Assembly: GCF_020405205.1 (NCBI RefSeq)
Contig: NZ_CP084470.1
Location: 1 to 64,000 of the forward strand
Length of the DNA: 64,000 nt
DNA from: Natrinema salinisoli
GTDB taxonomy: Archaea > Halobacteriota > Halobacteria > Halobacteriales > Natrialbaceae
Direction: 5' to 3'
This document shows positions 26,003 through 35,552 of the stretch, piece by piece; position 1 is the first letter of the stretch, and each line of letters starts with the position of its first letter. The translations under genes and the position numbers were made by a program. Below the pieces are notes generated by a model that made no database searches, was not told where the DNA came from, and saw only the letters and a list, made by a program, of their open reading frames with translations.

Positions 26003-27001
26003 CTACGGCGCTAAGGCGGTCATCGTCTCGTGTACTTCCTCAGGCCCGGCACCCCGTGGGAACGAGACGTTGACGGCGTCCAGTCCGTTGAGATCGACGA
26101 ATTCCTGCAGTTGGTCACGAGCCTCCGTCGGCGTTCCTGCGGCTCCCATCTGGTCGCGCAACTCCTTCCGTACGATCGCCGTGGCACGCTCTTTGTTCCC
26201 CTCCTGCCAGCTCTCGTAGATCTCGTGGGCGACCTCCTCGTACCCCTGCCGTGCGAGGTTGTCGCGATAGAACGTCCCCATTCCGCCGATATAGAAGGCG
26301 GTGTGTTGTGCGACGAGTTCGCGGGCGCGCTCGCCGTCTGCGAGGGCGCAGCAGCCCACGGCGAGCGTCACGCGGAGGTCGTTGGGGTCTCTACCGCCTA
26401 ATTCAGCTCCGCGTCGGAGATCGTCGAGTCGCTCACTGAGGCCGTCTCTGGTGTAGTTGACGGCGTGCCAGCCGTCGGCGAAGCGCCCGGCGAGTTCGAC
26501 GGCTTTCGGACCGAGTCCGGCCGCGTCGACCGGTGGCGCCGGTTCCGGTGGGTCACAGCGGAGTCGGAAGCCATCCAGCGAGAAGTACTCGCCGTCGTAG
26601 GAGACCGTCTCGCCGGAGAGAACCCGCTGGACGATCTCAATCGTTTCTCGCGTTCGACGCAGCGGATTGCCGAATTCCATTCCGTGCCAGTTCTCGACGA
26701 CGAGGGGCCCGCTTGGACCGACGCCGAGGCGAAATCGACCGTCACTGGCCTCCTGCAGCGTCGCGGCCGTCTGCCCGAGCAGGGCCGGCGATCTGGAGTA
26801 AATATTCGCGATACTCGTTCCGATCCCGATTTCATCGGTCCGTTCAGCAGTGGTTGCCATCGCCGTGACGGCGTCTCGCCCCCAGGTTTCCGGAAACCAG
26901 ACGCGGTCGTATCCTAACTCCTCGGCGGTGACCGCCTGATCGACGATATCCTCGAGGGTGGGTTGTGCGCCGACCGGCAGAAAGACATCCCTATCGGTCA
27001 T
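26003..27001 (-). CDS. F420-dependent LLM-class oxidoreductase (copy A)
   Basis: This 332-aa bacterial-luciferase-like TIM barrel matches the haloarchaeal F420-dependent NP1902A-type family (name from memory). It has ELGYDRVWFPETWGRD near the N terminus, then FRLGVGPSGPLVVENWHGM and LGPKAVELAGRFADGWHAVNY. It probably reduces or oxidises a CoA-linked or carbonyl substrate with coenzyme F420. A near-identical paralogue lies at 35865-36863 with the same length. It follows an acyl-CoA dehydrogenase on the same strand. Confidence 0.87.
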   Translation of the reverse strand: MTDRDVFLPVGAQPTLEDIVDQAVTAEELGYDRVWFPETWGRDAVTAMATTAERTDEIGIGTSIANIYSRSPALLGQTAATLQEASDGRFRLGVGPSGPLVVENWHGMEFGNPLRRTRETIEIVQRVLSGETVSYDGEYFSLDGFRLRCDPPEPAPPVDAAGLGPKAVELAGRFADGWHAVNYTRDGLSERLDDLRRGAELGGRDPNDLRVTLAVGCCALADGERARELVAQHTAFYIGGMGTFYRDNLARQGYEEVAHEIYESWQEGNKERATAIVRKELRDQMGAAGTPTEARDQLQEFVDLNGLDAVNVSFPRGAGPEEVHETMTALAP

Positions 27002-27113
27002 GCTTGTCCCGTGTTTTGCATCCGTATTAAAAGTACGCGCCGGACCTGAACATTGCTCCCAAATCGCTATTTAACTAGATTCAGCTGAATGCGCCGTAAC
27101 GGGTTCGCCTCGC

Positions 27114-28337
27114 TCATTCCAATAGTCCGTTCTGCTTGGCGATCGTGTTGAGTTGTAACTCGTCGGTTCCTTCAACGATACGGAGGAGGCGCGCGTAATT
27201 GAGGTGATCCATGAACCCGTAGTCTTCGCTGAGACCGTTGCCGCCGTGGATTTGGACGGCGGAATCCGCGGCCTCCCAGTAGGTCTGCGTTGCGAACCAA
27301 TTGAAAATCGAGATGTCCTCGACAACTGACTCGTCTCGATCTAGCTTCCACGCACAGCGGAGGCCCGCGGAATCGGCTGCGTACTGTTTTGCACGGCCTC
27401 GAGCGACCTTCGACGAAATTTGCTGGAAGTTGCCGATCTGCTGGTCGAACGCTTCGCGCTCGCGGGCGTACTCGGTGGCTCGTTCCAACACGTACTCCGC
27501 GAGACCAACGGCCTGTGCGCCGAGCTCTAGTCGTCCGATAGAGAGGAAGTCCATCGCGTCGTAAAACGCGTGTCCGACTTCACCGAGGACGCGATCCGTC
27601 GGTAACCGAACGTCGTCGAACCGAAGCTCCGCCTGTTGGCCGATCTCGGCGGGAGTGTTGTTGAGCGAACCGAGTTCCCACTCGTCCGATTCGACGATGA
27701 AGCAGGTGATCCCGCCGTACCGTCCGGCCTCTTCTCGCGACGAGGTCCTCGCGAATACCTGCGCGAAATCGGCGTACGGGGCGTTCGTAATCCACTGCTT
27801 CTGTCCGTTGAGAACCCACTCGTCGCCGTCTCGCTCCGCGGTCGTCTGCATTGCCGGGGAGTCCGAGCCTGCGGTCGGTTCGGTCTGTGCGAATGCCGTT
27901 GATTTCCCGCCCCTGACAACCGGTTCGACGTACTCGGCGCGCTGATCGTCGTCGCCGAGCAACAACAACGGCTTCGGCCCTTCGGGGCCTGCCAGAACGT
28001 GCTGGTTCAATCCCCGTCCTTTGGCGAAAACGTGGGCGATCGCCCGATACCACGTCACGTACGACACGTCAGAACCGCCGACGTCTTCGGGCATATTCAT
28101 TGCGTAGAACCCCGCGTCCGCGGACTTCTTTCGGACCGTCTCGATGAGGTCGAGGTATTCGTCAGTGAGGAGCCCGTCTTCCTCGTGACCAGTTCTCGGG
28201 TTCGTCAGGATGTCTTCGTACTCAGCTTCGAGCGGATCGATCTCCTGTTCGATAAACCTATCAAGACTCTCGAGAATCAGTTCGGTTTCCTCGTCGGTAT
28301 CGAAAGCGACTCCGCTTTCGCTAGTCGGTGAACTCAT
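27114..28337 (-). CDS. acyl-CoA dehydrogenase (copy A)
   Basis: This 407-aa FAD enzyme introduces a 2,3-double bond into an acyl-CoA. Signature stretches are TEPTAGSDSPAMQT, DGDEWVLNGQKQWITNAPYAD, and the C-terminal QIHGGNGLSEDYGF and RIVEGTDELQ. The latter holds the catalytic Glu of the MCAD type. The start MSSPTSESGVAF at 28337 is chosen because the upstream extension has no conserved sequence. It is a paralogue of the gene at 37029-38255. It is divergent from the thiolase at 28509. Confidence 0.9.
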   Translation of the reverse strand: MSSPTSESGVAFDTDEETELILESLDRFIEQEIDPLEAEYEDILTNPRTGHEEDGLLTDEYLDLIETVRKKSADAGFYAMNMPEDVGGSDVSYVTWYRAIAHVFAKGRGLNQHVLAGPEGPKPLLLLGDDDQRAEYVEPVVRGGKSTAFAQTEPTAGSDSPAMQTTAERDGDEWVLNGQKQWITNAPYADFAQVFARTSSREEAGRYGGITCFIVESDEWELGSLNNTPAEIGQQAELRFDDVRLPTDRVLGEVGHAFYDAMDFLSIGRLELGAQAVGLAEYVLERATEYAREREAFDQQIGNFQQISSKVARGRAKQYAADSAGLRCAWKLDRDESVVEDISIFNWFATQTYWEAADSAVQIHGGNGLSEDYGFMDHLNYARLLRIVEGTDELQLNTIAKQNGLLE

Positions 28338-28508
28338 ACTGGTAGTTGTCAGACAGACTGCGGAAGTCAAATACCTTCGGGTCACCCCCACGCTGTGTGC
28401 CGACTATCGATCTATCATCGTATGACTCGATGCCGTCGTCGACCTCGATGTACCTGAGGAGATGATCAGTGATGGGATTTATGCGCACACGCCACACAGT
28501 AGGAGTCG

Positions 28509-29675
28509 ATGACACGAGCGAGTGTCGTAGGTGCCGGAATGACGACGTTCGGCCCCCACGAACGGACGCTTGCGGAACTGTTCGCCGAAGCCGCATTCGA
28601 GGCCCTAGACGATGCAGGGGCGACGAACGATAGAATCGATGCGTTCTATCTCGGGAACACGCTCGGCGGAATGACAGAAAACGAGACCCATCTCGCGCCG
28701 AAACTGGCGACGCACGTGGGGATCAACGGCGTGCCCGCACAGCGCTTCGAGGACGCCTGTGCGACGTCCTCGAACGCGTTCAAGCACGCGGTTCAGGCGG
28801 TAGAGAACGGAATCCATGACGTTGTCCTCGTCGGCGGGGTGGAGCGATGTACACCGGAGACGGGACTCGATACGCCGCGGATGACCGAGATATTCGCTAG
28901 TGCGTCGGACAAACAGTACGAGCAACCTGCGGGACTCACCTTTCCCGGTGTATTCGCGTTGCTGACCAAACGACATATGCACGAGTACGGAACGACGGAG
29001 GAACAACTCGCCAGCGTCGCCGTCAAGAACCACGCCAACGGGCAGCACAATCCCCACGCGCACTTCGGGAAAGAAACGACCGTCGAGGAGGTTCTGGAGT
29101 CGCCACTGATCGCGGACCCGTTTCGATTGATGGATTGCTGCCCCTTCTCGGACGGAGCGAGCGCGGTCGTCGTCACCAGTTCGGATGCGGCCGATTCGTT
29201 CGACTCACCGGTCGATGTCAAAGGGATCGGCCACGCTACGGGTACCGTTCCGGCCGCAGATAAAGAGTCACTGACCGCGACCCAGCCGGCCCGCGATGCG
29301 GCGGCGTCCGCATACGAGCAATCCGGCCGCAGTGCCGCCGATGTCGACTTCGCCGAAGTCCACGACTGTTTCACCGGTGCCGAGATACTCGCGACGGAAG
29401 CGCTCGGGTTCTTCGACGACGGTGAAGGTGGCCCCGCCGCCGAAGCGGGGCGAACCGCTCTCGACGGTGAGATACCGATCAACCCCAGCGGTGGGTTGAA
29501 AGCGAAAGGTCACCCCATCGGGGCCACTGGAACTGCACAGATCGTCGAACTAACGACACAGCTTCGCGGTGAGGCCGGCGATCGACAGATTACCGGCGCT
29601 GAAACGGGACTCGCGCACAATCTCGGCGGCGACGCCGGAACGACCCTCGTAACGCTCATGGAGGCGCGAGCATGA
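28509..29675 (+). CDS. thiolase (SCP-x type)
   Basis: This 388-aa thiolase-fold enzyme cleaves 3-ketoacyl-CoA or condenses acyl-CoAs. The nucleophile is Cys84 in EDACATSS. AEVHDCFTGAE replaces the NEAFA motif, typical of SCP-x-like thiolases. GHPIGATGTAQ carries the catalytic His. A TTTATG element precedes the start by about 31 nt. It overlaps the DUF35 gene by ATGA; such DUF35 proteins pair with thiolases, probably as a structural partner. Confidence 0.88.
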   Translation: MTRASVVGAGMTTFGPHERTLAELFAEAAFEALDDAGATNDRIDAFYLGNTLGGMTENETHLAPKLATHVGINGVPAQRFEDACATSSNAFKHAVQAVENGIHDVVLVGGVERCTPETGLDTPRMTEIFASASDKQYEQPAGLTFPGVFALLTKRHMHEYGTTEEQLASVAVKNHANGQHNPHAHFGKETTVEEVLESPLIADPFRLMDCCPFSDGASAVVVTSSDAADSFDSPVDVKGIGHATGTVPAADKESLTATQPARDAAASAYEQSGRSAADVDFAEVHDCFTGAEILATEALGFFDDGEGGPAAEAGRTALDGEIPINPSGGLKAKGHPIGATGTAQIVELTTQLRGEAGDRQITGAETGLAHNLGGDAGTTLVTLMEARA

Positions 29676-30049
29676 GCGCCGACGAACTGGTCGACGGCGA
29701 TCTGACGTACGCGTCTTGGAAACGGTCGCTCCGGGACGGCGTCCTCCTCGGACAGGAGTGTCGGGATTGCCGTCACGCCACCGCGGCACCGAAGGCCGCG
29801 TGCGCACACTGTGGATCCCGCGAGCTCGAGGCGGTCGAACTACCGACTACGGGGGTCGTTTATTCCGAAACCACGATCACCGTCCCACCGCGACAGTTCA
29901 GTGATGACGATCCCTATCAGGTGGCGATCGTCGAACTGGACGAGGCGCGCGTGATGGCGCATATAGACGGATCGGTTGAGATCGGCGATGAGGTTCGCCT
30001 CCAGGGATCGATCGAAGCAGACGACGAACCGGCACCGCTTTTCGGTTGA
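29672..30049 (+). CDS. Zn-ribbon/OB-fold DUF35 protein
   Basis: This 125-aa partner has an N-terminal rubredoxin-like zinc ribbon (CRDCRHATAAPKAACAHCGS) and a C-terminal OB-fold (VYSETTITVPPRQF onward). DUF35 proteins form complexes with SCP-x thiolases and are proposed to bind acyl chains or CoA. The ATGA overlap with the thiolase implies coupled translation and an interaction. Confidence 0.88.
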   Translation: MSADELVDGDLTYASWKRSLRDGVLLGQECRDCRHATAAPKAACAHCGSRELEAVELPTTGVVYSETTITVPPRQFSDDDPYQVAIVELDEARVMAHIDGSVEIGDEVRLQGSIEADDEPAPLFG

Positions 30050-30156
30050 CAGGAACGGAGGCCGTGATCTCCGTGTCGCGGTCCACAGACAGTCCCTCCG
30101 TCGACAGTAACTATATTACGGAGGGGACAAATGATAGCGGTGAGGTTTGACACAGC

Positions 30157-31044
30157 ATGAATGTTGCAGTCCTGGGAGCTGGCGCTATGGGTCACGGTAT
30201 CGCCCACGTCAGCGCCCTCGGTGGACACTCGGTTATCGTTCGCGATGTTGAACAGGAACTCGTCGAAAACGGCCTCACACAGATCAAGGACAATCTCGAG
30301 GGAGGAGTCGAACGCGAGAAGATCACGCCGGCGGAGAAAGACGACGCGATCGAGCGGCTCACCGGAACGGTCTCGCTCGAGGCGGCCGTCGAGGACGCCG
30401 ATCTCGTCATCGAAGCTGTTCCAGAGGAGCTCGAGATCAAGCAAGACGTCTTCGAGGAGGCCGAGGAATTCGCGCCCAGCGACGCAATCATGGCCACGAA
30501 CACCTCGTCGCTGTCGGTTACGGAAATCGCCAGCGTGTTCGAGGACCCGTCCCGCTGTATCGGCCTTCACTTCTTCAATCCCGCTCACATTATGCCGCTC
30601 GTCGAGATCGTTGTTGCGGAACAGACGAGCGGAGACACGAAGGAGTTCGCCGACCACTACGTCGAAAGTATCGAGAAAACACCGACGACAGTCACCGACG
30701 TTCCCGGCTTCGCTTCGTCCCGGCTTGGCGCGATGTTCAGTCTGGAGGCAATCCGAATGGCACAGGAGGGTGTCGCCTGCATCGAGGACATCGACGAGAC
30801 GATGCGACTGGGGTATAATCTCCCGATGGGGCCGATCGAGCTCGTCGACCACACTGGGATCGACGTCAACGTCGAAGTGATGGAGTACCTCCGGGAAGAA
30901 CTGGGCGAACGGTTCAAGCCGCCGCAGTTGCTGAAACGGAAGCTTCGGGCCGGAAAACTCGGTCGGAAGACTGGCGAGGGATTCTACGTCTGGGAAGACG
31001 GGGAGATCGTCGGCGTCAGCGACACCGGAGACGTCACGGAATAG
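30157..31044 (+). CDS. 3-hydroxyacyl-CoA dehydrogenase
   Basis: This 295-aa NAD enzyme oxidises 3-hydroxyacyl-CoA in beta-oxidation. The N-terminal Rossmann motif is GAGAMGHGIAHV (residues 7-18). The catalytic region contains GLHFFNPAHIMPLVEIV with the key His, and a C-terminal 3HCDH domain begins near residue 180 (GFASSRLGAMFSLEAIRM). Length is standard for a monofunctional enzyme. It sits 107 bp after the DUF35 gene, together making the oxidation and thiolysis part of a pathway. Confidence 0.92.
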   Translation: MNVAVLGAGAMGHGIAHVSALGGHSVIVRDVEQELVENGLTQIKDNLEGGVEREKITPAEKDDAIERLTGTVSLEAAVEDADLVIEAVPEELEIKQDVFEEAEEFAPSDAIMATNTSSLSVTEIASVFEDPSRCIGLHFFNPAHIMPLVEIVVAEQTSGDTKEFADHYVESIEKTPTTVTDVPGFASSRLGAMFSLEAIRMAQEGVACIEDIDETMRLGYNLPMGPIELVDHTGIDVNVEVMEYLREELGERFKPPQLLKRKLRAGKLGRKTGEGFYVWEDGEIVGVSDTGDVTE

Positions 31045-31404
31045 TCGATACGAGAACCGGATTCTCATCTTCCTTCGATCAACCGACACTTTCCGTCGAT
31101 CCGCGGCCGTTTGTTTCCCAGCCGGCGGCGCGTTATGCCGGTCCCGTTCGAGAGGCGCTACCCAAAGTGGGGTACCAGGTATGCTGGACCGAACTCGTTC
31201 CTCACCGCACTCGAGGACGGGATTCGGTGCTCGTTTGTTTCTATGGCTTCACGAATCCGATATCAAAGAAAAAATCCAGTATAAACATACGACTCGATAT
31301 AATGATGTGCTAAGTCGGTTACCATATTTCGAGATTTTATCGTGAGTGATGTGGTACTATACTTCGTCTTTGGTCCATCGCAGCTCTCGCAACGTCTGTA
31401 AACG
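31045..31404. other. intergenic gap between convergent genes
   Basis: This is 360 bp between the 3-hydroxyacyl-CoA dehydrogenase and the CoA ligase on the opposite strand. No gene or strong repeat was seen. It is AT-rich near 31255-31370. Confidence 0.5.
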
Positions 31405-32934
31405 CTATTTCAGATTCTCTTTGACGATCTTTCCGGTCGGGTTCCGGGGAAGTTCTTCGTAAAACTCTACCTCGCGGGGCTTTTTGAAATCGGCAATACG
31501 ACTCCCGACGTATTCCGTAACCTCCTCAGCGGTCAGTGACTCGCCTTCGTGGAGGACCACGGCCGCTTTCACCCGTTCGGTCCACTCTTCGTCGGGAACG
31601 CCGACGACGGCTGCCTCGGAAATGCGCTCGTGTTCGTGAAGCACTTCTTCGATTTCCGCGGGGTGGATGTTTTCTCCACCGGAAATAATCATATCATCGT
31701 GTCGTCCAACGAAATACAGGAACCCGTCCTCGTCCCGTCGTACGAGATCTGATGAGACGAAATGCCCCTCATCGTCGAACACTTCCCGGGTCTTTTCGGG
31801 CATTCCGAGGTACTTTTTGAACGCAGTCGGCCCGCGGTACGCGATCCGCCCGATTTCACCGGGTTCGACCTCTTCGCCGGTATCGTCGACGACTTTGACC
31901 GCGACGTTGACGATCGGCTTTCCGATACTCTCGGGCTTTTCGAGCGCGTTCTGTGGGTCGAGTAGACAGGTAACGGGCGACATCTCGGTCTGACCGAACA
32001 CCTCGTAGAGGTTCGCGTCGAACGAATCGATGATCTCCTGTTTGAGCTCCTCTCCGGACGGTGCCGCACCGGTCATGTAATGTTCGAACGAACTGATATC
32101 GTAGTCGTCGAACCCATCGACGTTCAGCAGTGCGCGACTCATCATTGGTACGAAGAACGATCCGGTGATATCTTCGGCGTCAATGACGTCCATCACCCGA
32201 ACTGGATCGAAATCGTTCATCAAATACGTCGTCGACCCGCAGTAGAAGGTGTTGTTGAACAGCGCGAACGCCGCGATATGGAAGAGTGGCGTGACGACGA
32301 GAAACCTGTCCTCGTTCTCACCGAAGTTACAGCTGTACACCGTGTTCACCGAGTTCTGAATGACGTTATCGTGTGTGAGAACGCATCCTTTCGGCTTGCC
32401 CGTCGTCCCGCTGGTATACATGAGTGCAGCGTCGTCGAGTCGGTTCGGAACTACTTCGACCCGGTCGTCGGAAACGCCTTCACAGGCGGCGCGGAACCCG
32501 TCGGCGAAGTCGGGCACGTCCGCACCGAGGTACAGGTACTCGTCGATTTGCGTCTCGGACTGCGAAGCGACCGCCGAGATCGTCCCTTTCGCGTCGCTAT
32601 CGAAGACACAGAACCCCGCGTCGCTGTCTCTGAGAACGTAACTGACTTCGTCGTCTTTGAACCGATGGTTGATCGGTACCGGCAGGGCACCGAGTTTCAT
32701 CGCGGCGTAGTACGTTTGTATGGTCTCTGGGTGGTTCTGCATGTAGACTGCGACCCGGTCACCCTCCGAGACGCCGCGATTCGAGAACATCCGCGCGATT
32801 CGATTCACTTGGTCGTCGAACTCACGGAACGTGATCACGTCTCGATCGCCGCCAGTGAGGGTCACGAGGCAGTCGTCCTCGGGATATTTTCGCGCATTCG
32901 TCACAGCGATGTCTCCGAGGGTCAATCCGTCCAT
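31405..32934 (-). CDS. AMP-forming acyl-CoA ligase
   Basis: This 509-aa ANL-family enzyme activates a carboxylic acid as CoA thioester via acyl-AMP. Motifs are YTSGTTGKPKGC (P loop), the YEVFGQTEMSPV adenine segment, and the C-terminal hinge with catalytic Lys in PRNPTGKIVKENL. A TATA element near 32957-32966 sets the start MDGLTLGDIAV at 32934. It is a paralogue of the ligase at 61711-63234 (shared LGALPVPINHRFK and FHIAAF). Acid substrate is unknown; medium or long chain is likely. Confidence 0.9.
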   Translation of the reverse strand: MDGLTLGDIAVTNARKYPEDDCLVTLTGGDRDVITFREFDDQVNRIARMFSNRGVSEGDRVAVYMQNHPETIQTYYAAMKLGALPVPINHRFKDDEVSYVLRDSDAGFCVFDSDAKGTISAVASQSETQIDEYLYLGADVPDFADGFRAACEGVSDDRVEVVPNRLDDAALMYTSGTTGKPKGCVLTHDNVIQNSVNTVYSCNFGENEDRFLVVTPLFHIAAFALFNNTFYCGSTTYLMNDFDPVRVMDVIDAEDITGSFFVPMMSRALLNVDGFDDYDISSFEHYMTGAAPSGEELKQEIIDSFDANLYEVFGQTEMSPVTCLLDPQNALEKPESIGKPIVNVAVKVVDDTGEEVEPGEIGRIAYRGPTAFKKYLGMPEKTREVFDDEGHFVSSDLVRRDEDGFLYFVGRHDDMIISGGENIHPAEIEEVLHEHERISEAAVVGVPDEEWTERVKAAVVLHEGESLTAEEVTEYVGSRIADFKKPREVEFYEELPRNPTGKIVKENLK

Positions 32935-33351
32935 AGTCGCAGTCTCTCTGGTATCATTATAATATTTTTCACGAATGGACTCCTGTTTCAACCGCTCAAA
33001 CTTCGACGTTCACCGCGTTCCCCAGTAGCTCGATCGTTGCGAGCGGTTTTCTCCGTTGGATCGACCGATTACTGGCCCTCAGCGAATCGATTTATAACCC
33101 TGCGTGCACTCGTTTGAGATCCATCACATGCACAAGAAAATAACGACCTAAGTGTGTTATTAGACGGGAGCCTCGAGAACCGTAATATGCCCAGCCAAAC
33201 CACGGGCTTGTTTGTCACACGATAGCACAGCAACAGACCTGATTCGAGCGCGCTGGGGAGCGGGCGAAAACGGTGTTCGGACGAATTGTAGTGTGAGCAC
33301 TGTCTGTCGTGCAATCCGCCCACGAAGAAGTTCGTCACAGAACTGGCCGGG
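32935..33351. other. intergenic region with the ligase promoter
   Basis: The TATA-like AATATTATAATG of the minus-strand ligase lies at about 32957-32968. The rest shows only short non-conserved frames. Confidence 0.5.
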
Positions 33352-33579
33352 TCAGGGACGCTCCTCGGTGACTGTGATCCGATAGTAGTCGGTGTACTTT
33401 ACGATCTCGTGCGTCTCGAACATGGCACCGACGCTGTCCGGCGTTCGAGATACGGTTTCGTCTTCCTCGAGCAAACGGGGGAGACGGTTTTTCGCCTGGT
33501 CGGCGAGTTGGTCGTAGTGGGTGACGTGCGTGTCACGCGGTACTCGTTCGACTGGGGACAGGCTGATCCATGTTGTCAT
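33352..33579 (-). CDS. small hypothetical protein
   Basis: This 75-aa frame (MTTWISLSPVERVPRDT, ending YYRITVTEERP) has charged composition and proline spacing typical of haloarchaeal small proteins, but no recognised family. It is on the same strand as the crotonase gene and separated from it by a strong inverted repeat. It may be real but is unsupported by any domain. Confidence 0.45.
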   Translation of the reverse strand: MTTWISLSPVERVPRDTHVTHYDQLADQAKNRLPRLLEEDETVSRTPDSVGAMFETHEIVKYTDYYRITVTEERP

Positions 33580-33615
33580 TGGTCGTCGTATACGATTGTC
33601 GTTGGTTGTTCGAGC

Positions 33616-33645
33616 ACGACCGTGACGGACATACGTCACGGTCGT
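33616..33645. repeat. perfect 12-bp inverted repeat (hairpin)
   Basis: ACGACCGTGACG (33616-33627) and CGTCACGGTCGT (33634-33645) are exact reverse complements with a 6-nt spacer. It lies 52 nt beyond the stop of the minus-strand crotonase gene and 37 nt before the small gene. It could be a terminator-type hairpin or an operator. No T-run follows, so simple termination is not obvious. Confidence 0.55.
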
Positions 33646-33696
33646 TGGGTTATTCGGTCACTGTGATCGACACTCGCCGAGCGTCCGACGACGGTC

Positions 33697-34497
33697 TCAC
33701 TGGCCCTCGAACTCAGGCTCCCGGTTCGCCACGAACGCGCTGACGCCCTCGGCGTGGTCGTCTGTTTCCGCTGCCGTCGCGATCGCGTCCGTCTCTGCTG
33801 CGAGTTGTTCCTCGAGCGATCGATCGAAACTCCTCGTGAGAAGCTGTTTCACGGCACCGTACGCTTGCGTCGGCCCGTCCGCAAGTTGCCGAGTCAGTTC
33901 GTCGAGACGCGCATCGAATTCGTCATCCGGAACGGATTCGGTCGCTAGGCCCCACTCGACGGCTTCTTCCGGCGAGATCGGCTCGTCGAGTAAGGCGATG
34001 TCCTTTGCCTTCCGGAGGCCGACGAGCCGCGGGAGATGGAACGTCGCACCGCCGTCACCCGGAAGCCCGAGGCGCGGATAGCCGTATTCGAAGCGAGCGT
34101 CCTCGCTGATCAGGACGAGATCTCCGAGGAGGGCGATACCGAGGCCGGCACCGGTCGCGACACCGTTGACGCCGGTGACGAGCGGGACCTCCGCCTGGTG
34201 GAACTGGACGATCGCGTCGTGGAGAATCGATGCGCCGACTCGCACGGAATCGGATCGATGACCGTCTTCGTCGAAGCTCTCGACGTCGGCGCCGGCACAG
34301 AATACGCCGTCAGATCCCGTCATAACGGCACATCGAGCGCTGTCGTCGGCGTTGAGAAACGATGCGATCTCGAGTAGTTCGTCGCCCATCGTGTCGTTGA
34401 GCGAGTTGAATTTCGTCGTACTGTCGATCGTGATGGAGACGATACCGTCGTTTCGTTCGAGAACGAAGTTCTCACACTCCGGCAGTGATCGTGCCAT
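33697..34497 (-). CDS. crotonase-superfamily protein lacking both usual catalytic glutamates
   Basis: This 266-aa crotonase-fold protein has the oxyanion-hole segment GVFCAGADVESF (residues 64-75) and GVNGVATGAGLGIALLGD. The two glutamates of enoyl-CoA hydratase (GGGCELA and QPEI in the rat enzyme) align with Gly120 and Arg142 (GYPRLGLP). Hydratase activity is therefore doubtful; isomerase, thioesterase or another crotonase chemistry is possible. The start at 34497 follows a TTATAAT element about 26 nt upstream. Confidence 0.85.
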   Translation of the reverse strand: MARSLPECENFVLERNDGIVSITIDSTTKFNSLNDTMGDELLEIASFLNADDSARCAVMTGSDGVFCAGADVESFDEDGHRSDSVRVGASILHDAIVQFHQAEVPLVTGVNGVATGAGLGIALLGDLVLISEDARFEYGYPRLGLPGDGGATFHLPRLVGLRKAKDIALLDEPISPEEAVEWGLATESVPDDEFDARLDELTRQLADGPTQAYGAVKQLLTRSFDRSLEEQLAAETDAIATAAETDDHAEGVSAFVANREPEFEGQ

Positions 34498-34630
34498 GGT
34501 ATTACGTATACATCCCATCGTTATAATTCTCCTGTCCAGTAACGAGCGCCGGTCGACGAAGCTCCGGTCGGACACGGGGTTTGCGGCGATTCGGACGACC
34601 AGTGGCCGGTTCCCGTCGTCGCTGGATCAG

Positions 34631-35440
34631 TTACCGCCCCTCGAACTCCGGCTCGCGTCCCTCGAGGCGGGCAGTGAATCCCTCCGTGTAGTCATGGGTA
34701 TCGTCGAGCTGTTCGCCGAGCGCCCGTTCGTACGCGAGCCCGTCGTCGAGGGGCATCTCCAGAGCGGCGTTAAGCGCCTTTCGCGCTCGTTCCATCCCCA
34801 ACGGCGCGTTCTCGGCGAGATCGTCCGCCAGCTCTCGTGCGCGTTCGTCGACCGCCTCCGCGTCACAGACCTCGTTGACGAGCCCGATTCCTTCCGCCTC
34901 TTCGGGATCGATGAACTCGCCGCTCAGAACGAGCTCTTTCGCCTTCGCCAGCCCGATCAGGCGCGGGAGTCGTTGCGTCGCTCCGCCGTGGGGGAAAGTG
35001 CCGAGCTGTACCTCGATGACGCCGTATTTCGCGTCCTCGGAGATAATCCGAAAGTCCGCGGGAAGCGACAGCTCGAACGCGCCCGCGGGTGCGGCACGCT
35101 TGATGCCGACGACGGTCGGAACGCGTGCGGTATCGACGGTCTCGATGACGTCGCCGAGGAGACTCCCGCCGCTCTCGGCGCCGCGGGACTCGCCCTGCTG
35201 GGCTCGTTCGCCGCGTTCGCGCATCATCTCGAGGTCCATCCCCGCACAGAAGACGGGACCCTTCCCGAGCAGTGCGACGGCGCGGACGTCCTCGTTCGCA
35301 TCGACCTCCTCGAACGCCCGCTTCAGATCGGAGAGAACGTCCTCGTTCAGCGCGTTTCGCTTGTCCGGACGGTTCAGAACGACGTCGGCGCGGTGGCCGT
35401 CGACGTCCACGAGTACGTGACCAGTGCCAACTTCTCGCAT
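34631..35440 (-). CDS. enoyl-CoA hydratase
   Basis: This 269-aa crotonase has FCAGMDLEMM (oxyanion hole) and APAGAFELSLPAD with Glu123. GVIEVQLGTFPHGGATQRL follows with Glu143. Both glutamates expected for 2-enoyl-CoA hydration are present, unlike the neighbouring crotonase. It hydrates the enoyl-CoA made by the acyl-CoA dehydrogenases nearby. It is on the same strand as the other crotonase, separated by about 130 bp. Confidence 0.9.
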   Translation of the reverse strand: MREVGTGHVLVDVDGHRADVVLNRPDKRNALNEDVLSDLKRAFEEVDANEDVRAVALLGKGPVFCAGMDLEMMRERGERAQQGESRGAESGGSLLGDVIETVDTARVPTVVGIKRAAPAGAFELSLPADFRIISEDAKYGVIEVQLGTFPHGGATQRLPRLIGLAKAKELVLSGEFIDPEEAEGIGLVNEVCDAEAVDERARELADDLAENAPLGMERARKALNAALEMPLDDGLAYERALGEQLDDTHDYTEGFTARLEGREPEFEGR

Positions 35441-35552
35441 ACAAGGCGATCAACCAGACCGAACTTAATTGTACCGTCCCGGTACCGTACACACCCGCTG
35501 TTCGAATCACGGGTTCATCGCGAGATGGGGTCTGAGTGCACCGGTACGGCCG

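Noticed and set aside
33640-33700. Partial repeat of the small gene C terminus (ITVTE) upstream
   Set aside because: Only about five residues match, which can arise by chance.
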